Below are positions 5,391 through 8,293 of a stretch of DNA of 8,293 nt, in pieces. The translations under genes and the position numbers were made by a program. Every line of letters begins with the position of its first letter. Positions within the stretch are counted from its first letter, which is position 1. Below the pieces are notes generated by a model. It was not told the origin of the DNA and made no database searches. It saw nothing but the letters and a program-made list of their open reading frames with translations. Source of the DNA: JANNHK01 sp034408875 (GTDB lineage: Bacteria; Actinomycetota; Acidimicrobiia; IMCC26256; PALSA-610); the NCBI GenBank assembly GCA_034408875.1, contig JAWXCJ010000389.1, positions 1-8,293 of the forward strand, written 5' to 3'.

Positions 5391-6116
5391 TCATTCTTCC
5401 CAGCGGAAGAAGCGGGCGGCGGCGAGCGGGGCCGCGATCGCCCACGCGACGAGGACGACGAGGGCGTCCACGGGAAACGTCTTGTCCGTCAACGCGGCCC
5501 GGACGGTTTCCGACAGGGCGGCCGCGGGCAAGAGTTTGGCGAATGCCTCGATCGGTCCCGGCAGGTCGTCGAGCGGGTAGGCCATGCCGCCGAGGAACAG
5601 GAGCACGAGGAAAAGACCGTTCGCCAACGCGAGGTTTGCTTCCGCCCGCAAGGTACCCGCCATCAACATGCCCACGCCGGCGAAGGCGACCGTGCCGAGC
5701 AACAGCAGCGCGACCGCAGCGAACACACCGCCGTCGGCCTCCCAACCGAGCGCGATACCCGTCAGGGTGATCACGACGATCTGGAGCGATACGAGTACGA
5801 GGACCGTCGCGGTCTTGGCCGCGAGCAGGCCGCTGCGCGCGAGCGGTGTGGAGCCGAGGCGCTTGAGCACGCCGTAGCGGCGTTCGAAGCCGGTCGAGAT
5901 GCCGAGCGACACCATCGCCGACGCCATCACCGCGAGCGCGAGCACGCCGGGCACGAGGAACTCGATCGGGTTGTCGAACGACGTCGGCACCTCGTCGACC
6001 TTCGAGAAGAACACCAGCACTCCGACCGGGATCACGAGCATCACGAGGACGTTCTCGCCCCGGCGCAGCGCCAGGAGCAACTCCGTGCGGGCTTGGGCCT
6101 TCACTGCTCGGCGCAT
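5391..6116 (-). CDS. ABC-2 type exporter permease
   Basis: A 241-residue integral membrane protein, the transmembrane half of an ABC-2 exporter. Six hydrophobic segments are visible at about 22-38, 51-72, 101-124, 130-154, 160-181 and 214-236. Between the second and third is the family's cytoplasmic coupling segment, FERRYGVLKRLGSTPLAR (77-94), and the fifth is followed by the typical MAYPLDDLPGPIEAFAKLLPAAAL region. It would work as a dimer with the ATPase encoded just upstream; its ATG overlaps the ATPase stop by one base (TGATG), so the two are translationally coupled. The frame remains open upstream to 6611, but that part is antiphase to the ATPase. The substrate is unknown: family members export drugs, lipids or polysaccharide. 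The neighbouring polyprenyl synthase hints at an isoprenoid or lipid, and nearness to ctaB recalls mycobacteria, where a drug-type ABC exporter also lies near ctaB. Confidence 0.9.
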   Translation of the reverse strand: MRRAVKAQARTELLLALRRGENVLVMLVIPVGVLVFFSKVDEVPTSFDNPIEFLVPGVLALAVMASAMVSLGISTGFERRYGVLKRLGSTPLARSGLLAAKTATVLVLVSLQIVVITLTGIALGWEADGGVFAAVALLLLGTVAFAGVGMLMAGTLRAEANLALANGLFLVLLFLGGMAYPLDDLPGPIEAFAKLLPAAALSETVRAALTDKTFPVDALVVLVAWAIAAPLAAARFFRWEE

Positions 6117-7039
6117 CACGGCTGCGACTCCGCGGTGATCTGCAGGAACACCGCTTCGAGCGACTGCCGTCCGGCGCGCAGCGACGACACCATCACGTCG
6201 CGGTCGCGCAGGAATGCAGTGAGGTCGGCGACGATACCGGCTGTCGCGGGCGCGCGGATCAGGTACTCCCCCGGGCGTTCTTCGACGACGCACGTTCCGT
6301 CGAGCGAGAGGGCGTGGGCCAGGGCGTCGGTGTCGAGTCCCGGGACGGCCGCGAACCAGACGTCTGACGCGGTGGCCGACTGCGTCAACTCGGCCGGGGT
6401 TCCGAGCGCGGCGAGCCGGCCGCCGGCCATGATCGCCACCCGGTCGCAGAGGTGCTCGGCTTCGTCCATCGCGTGTGTCGTCAGCAGCACGGTCGCGCCC
6501 CGCGCCGCGAGATCGCGCACCAACCCCCACGTCGCCGTGCGCGCCTGCGGGTCCATCCCCGCGGTCGGCTCGTCGAGGAACACGACATCGGGGCGGCCGA
6601 CGATCGCGCACGCGAGCGACAGGCGCTGCGCCTGCCCGCCCGAGAGGCGGCGCACGGGCGTGCCGGCTGCGTCGGTGAGACCGACAGTGTCGAGGAGCGT
6701 GTCGGCGTCTTCGGGATCCTCGTAGTACGCGGCGAACAACCGGAGCAGCTCTCGGGCGCGTAGGGCCGGGTAGAGGCCGCCCTCCTGGAGCATGACACCC
6801 ATCCGCGATCGCAACGAGGCGTCACGCTGCGGGTCGCAGTCGAGAACGCGAACGGTGCCCGCGTCGGGCCGGCGGTAGCCCTCGAGGATCTCGACGGTCG
6901 TGGTCTTGCCCGCGCCGTTGGGCCCGAGCAAGCCAAACACCTCGCCGGGCGCGACGTCGAACGACACACCGTCGACGGCGCGGGTCGCGCCGTAGTGCTT
7001 CTCGAGCCCGCTGACTGCGATCGCGCTCGGGTTCGTCAA
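6116..7039 (-). CDS. ABC exporter ATP-binding protein (DrrA/CcmA-like)
   Basis: This 307-residue ATPase has the complete set of nucleotide-binding motifs: Walker A GPNGAGKT (39-46, K45), Q-loop Q85 in MLQEGGLYP, signature LSGGQ (132-136), Walker B VVFLDEP (152-158, catalytic E157) and the switch histidine H189 in LLTTHAMDEAEHL. Residues about 215-307 form the C-terminal extension found in DrrA-like exporters (VWFAAVPGLDTDAL, VVEERPGEYLIRA, SLEAVFLQITAE). It powers the permease encoded directly downstream. The start is taken as TTG at 7039: a GAGGGAG ribosome binding site is 6 nt upstream, the ABC domain begins a few residues later, and no ATG or GTG is available near it. The frame stays open to 8260, but that stretch is antiphase to the polyprenyl synthase gene and arginine-rich. 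It follows that gene by 71 nt. Confidence 0.93.
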   Translation of the reverse strand: MTNPSAIAVSGLEKHYGATRAVDGVSFDVAPGEVFGLLGPNGAGKTTTVEILEGYRRPDAGTVRVLDCDPQRDASLRSRMGVMLQEGGLYPALRARELLRLFAAYYEDPEDADTLLDTVGLTDAAGTPVRRLSGGQAQRLSLACAIVGRPDVVFLDEPTAGMDPQARTATWGLVRDLAARGATVLLTTHAMDEAEHLCDRVAIMAGGRLAALGTPAELTQSATASDVWFAAVPGLDTDALAHALSLDGTCVVEERPGEYLIRAPATAGIVADLTAFLRDRDVMVSSLRAGRQSLEAVFLQITAESQP

Positions 7040-7045
7040 GAATGG

Positions 7046-7052
7046 CTCCCTC
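7046..7052 (-). promoter_or_regulatory. Ribosome binding site fixing the TTG start of the ATPase
   Basis: GAGGGAG on the minus strand, 6 nt before TTG at 7039. This good site is the main reason to accept a TTG start. Part of it falls within a small hairpin at 7050-7064. Confidence 0.6.
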
Positions 7053-7064
7053 GGTCGCCCCGAG
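7050..7064 (-). other. Small hairpin overlapping the ATPase ribosome binding site
   Basis: On the minus strand CTCGG and CCGAG form a 5-bp stem around a GGCGA loop. Three bases of the ribosome binding site lie in the 3' arm. Flanking GGC and GCC could pair further out, enclosing the whole site. It may lower translation of the ATPase, or be chance in GC-rich sequence. It has no U-run, so it is not a terminator. Confidence 0.3.
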
Positions 7065-7110
7065 CGGCCTTCGGCATGAGGGCAACTCCCTGCTTCCGCA
7101 CGGAAAGGAT

Positions 7111-8184
7111 CTAGTGGTCGCGCCAGGCGACGTAGTCGGCGAGTTCGGTGAGGCGTTCCCGCGCGATCGGGGCGAGGGGCGCGGCCGCCAGCGCCGTGTG
7201 AGCCTCGCCCACGAGCTCGTCGATGCGGCGCTCGACTTCCTTGACCGCGCCGGTGCGAACGAAAACGTCTTGCAGGGCGGCCACATCGTCCCGCGAGAAG
7301 TTCGGCGCACCCAGACGCTCGAGCACGCGGCGGTCGGCGTCGTCGCTGCGCTCGGTCGCGAACGCCACGAGCGGTGTGGTCTTGCCCTCGCGCAGGTCGT
7401 CGCCGACGGGCTTGCCCGTGACGTCGGCATCGCCGAACGCGCCGAGGAGGTCGTCGCGCAATTGGAATGCGGCACCGAGCGGAAGCCCGATCGCCGAAAG
7501 CGGAGCCGCGAGGTCGTCGAGTTTGCCTGCGAGTGCCGCACCGAGGTGCAGCGGACCTTCGACCGTGTACTTCGCCGACTTGTAGGTCGCGATGCGGTTC
7601 GCGGTCGCCGTGTCGGTCGTGCCGCGCGCCGTGCTCACCAGGTCGAGCGACTGGCCGACGCACAACTCGATGCGGAGCGCGTCGAACACGTCGAGCGCGG
7701 GTGCAGGGGCGCCGCGCATTAGCACGTCGGCGTAGACAAAGGCAAAGTCGCCGACGAGGATCGCCATGCCGTCGCCGAAGCGGCGGGGTTCGGCCCGCCA
7801 CGACGCGGCCGCGTGCTCGTCGGCGAAGCGCCGGTGCACCGCGGGGCGGCCCCGGCGCGAGTCGGAACCGTCCATCACGTCGTCGTGCACCAGTGCGAAC
7901 GTGTGGACGAGTTCGAGCGCGGCCGCGGCATCGACGACCTCGGGAGCATCGGGGTCTCCCCCGGCGCCGACGAACGCACAGTGGCAGAACGCCGGGCGCA
8001 GGCGCTTGCCGCCCCCGACGACGAAGGCGCGGAGTTCGGCGAACGGGTCGGCCAGCACCGGATCGACCGCGGACCAGCGGCGGGCCTCGTCGTCGAGGAG
8101 GGACACGATGCGGTGCTCGACCCGTTCGGCGATCGCCACGAGCGACGCCGGAAAGTTCGTCTCCCGGTGTTCGACCGGTGCCAT
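7111..8184 (-). CDS. Trans-polyprenyl diphosphate synthase (probably GGPP or FPP synthase)
   Basis: A 357-residue enzyme that condenses isopentenyl diphosphate with allylic diphosphates in the cytoplasm. Family motifs in order: GGGKRLRP (57-64), first aspartate-rich motif DDVMD (101-105) followed by RRGRPAVH, GDFAFVYAD (145-153), YKSAKYT (201-207), second aspartate-rich motif QLRDDLLGAFGD (241-252), and KPVGDDLREGKTTPL (258-272). The residue five before the first DDxxD is F96 and the next is A97; an aromatic at that position with a small neighbour is usual for short-chain, especially C20, products, so geranylgeranyl diphosphate is my best guess. The product could feed carotenoids, menaquinone side chains or other lipids. 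The ATG at 8184 is preceded at 8 nt by a TACCCT hexamer, so it may be leaderless. It is the first gene of a unit that continues into the ABC exporter. Confidence 0.93.
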   Translation of the reverse strand: MAPVEHRETNFPASLVAIAERVEHRIVSLLDDEARRWSAVDPVLADPFAELRAFVVGGGKRLRPAFCHCAFVGAGGDPDAPEVVDAAAALELVHTFALVHDDVMDGSDSRRGRPAVHRRFADEHAAASWRAEPRRFGDGMAILVGDFAFVYADVLMRGAPAPALDVFDALRIELCVGQSLDLVSTARGTTDTATANRIATYKSAKYTVEGPLHLGAALAGKLDDLAAPLSAIGLPLGAAFQLRDDLLGAFGDADVTGKPVGDDLREGKTTPLVAFATERSDDADRRVLERLGAPNFSRDDVAALQDVFVRTGAVKEVERRIDELVGEAHTALAAAPLAPIARERLTELADYVAWRDH

Positions 8185-8192
8185 GACGGGCC

Positions 8193-8198
8193 AGGGTA
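8193..8198 (-). promoter_or_regulatory. Candidate -10 element of the polyprenyl synthase / ABC exporter operon
   Basis: TACCCT on the minus strand ends 8 nt before the ATG at 8184, without a ribosome binding site. A weak -35-like TTCGGA lies 19 nt upstream (8218-8223). Between them is a 12-nt inverted repeat, CGGAC-GG-GTCCG (8203-8214), a possible operator. Confidence 0.4.
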
Positions 8199-8230
8199 TG
8201 TCCGGACGGGTCCGCCATCCGAAGCGTCGC

Positions 8231-8236
8231 TACCGT
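8231..8236 (+). promoter_or_regulatory. Candidate -10 element of the gene starting at 8243
   Basis: TACCGT ends exactly 6 nt before the ATG at 8243, which would place the transcription start on the A of ATG. The AGGAG at 8238-8242 directly touches that ATG, too close to serve it, but would be 9 nt from an in-frame TTG at 8252. Confidence 0.4.
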
Positions 8237-8242
8237 CAGGAG

Positions 8243-8293
8243 ATGATCTTCTTGAGCCACGAGTGGGTCGCCGCGATGGACACGGCGGCGCAG
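8243..8293 (+). CDS. N-terminus of a gene cut by the window edge, possibly SCP2/sterol-carrier type
   Basis: Seventeen codons are visible (MIFLSHEWVAAMDTAAQ) and remain open at the edge. The FLSxEWVAAMD pattern resembles the start of small SCP2-like lipid-binding proteins, but this is too short for a firm call. Two starts compete: ATG at 8243, supported by a -10-like TACCGT with leaderless spacing, and TTG at 8252, supported by AGGAG nine bases upstream. It is divergent from the polyprenyl synthase gene across a 58-nt gap holding both candidate promoters. Confidence 0.5.
   Translation, partial: MIFLSHEWVAAMDTAAQ

Noticed and set aside
5292..6725. A 477-codon plus-strand open frame opposite the ABC permease and ATPase genes
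   Set aside because: It has no recognisable domain and a composition typical of antisense frames in high-GC DNA.
2221..7054. A shared CGAGGGAGCCAT string before the BON gene (+) and before the ATPase gene (-)
   Set aside because: It is only a similar ribosome-binding region. In the ATPase case the ATT it contains is out of frame with the gene, so no common element is implied.
7040..8260. A possible long N-terminal extension fusing another domain to the ABC ATPase
   Set aside because: The upstream part of the frame is antiphase to the polyprenyl synthase gene and arginine-rich. A good ribosome binding site marks TTG at 7039 as the start.

Overview
The window is a gene-dense, very GC-rich stretch with strong G/C bias at third codon positions. 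It fits a high-GC actinobacterium, most likely of the Acidimicrobiia type. Support for this is a TIGR03084-type protein (a largely actinobacterial family), several start codons 6-8 nt after a TAnnnT hexamer (a leaderless-mRNA layout), and a CtaB gene close to a drug-type ABC exporter. The assignment rests on gene content only; no rRNA or other marker gene is present.

Left block (1-2592, + strand): a cysteine-rich protein of unknown function overlaps by 4 nt a DinB/maleylpyruvate-isomerase-like TIGR03084 protein. A gamma-class carbonic anhydrase follows 16 nt later, then a BON-domain protein. Bases 1-56 may hold the 5' end of a divergent minus-strand gene that lacks an ordinary start codon.

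Middle block (2576-3378, - strand): a lone GroES-like (Cpn10) protein is followed, with a 4-nt overlap, by the remnant of a short-chain dehydrogenase/reductase. The remnant has lost roughly 90 central residues in frame and carries two TAG codons, one of which aligns with the catalytic tyrosine.

Respiratory block (3477-5386, + strand): a copper-binding cupredoxin lipoprotein, heme O synthase (CtaB) and a membrane-anchored TlpA-like thioredoxin. Together they look like a set for assembling or serving an aa3-type cytochrome oxidase: heme supply, periplasmic copper and electron handling, and thiol reduction.

Right block (5391-8184, - strand): a trans-polyprenyl diphosphate synthase, then the ATPase and the permease of an ABC-2 exporter, read as one operon that converges on the thioredoxin gene with only 4 nt between stop codons. 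A last + strand gene, perhaps a sterol-carrier-type protein, starts at about 8243 and runs off the edge. It shares a 58-nt divergent promoter region with the polyprenyl synthase.

There is no tRNA, rRNA, CRISPR array, insertion sequence or phage gene, and no gene-free stretch over 300 bases. I see no clear new multi-gene system. The points most worth a second look are the broken SDR, the unknown cysteine-rich protein coupled to the TIGR03084 protein, the GroES-like gene without a GroEL, and the leaderless promoter layout.
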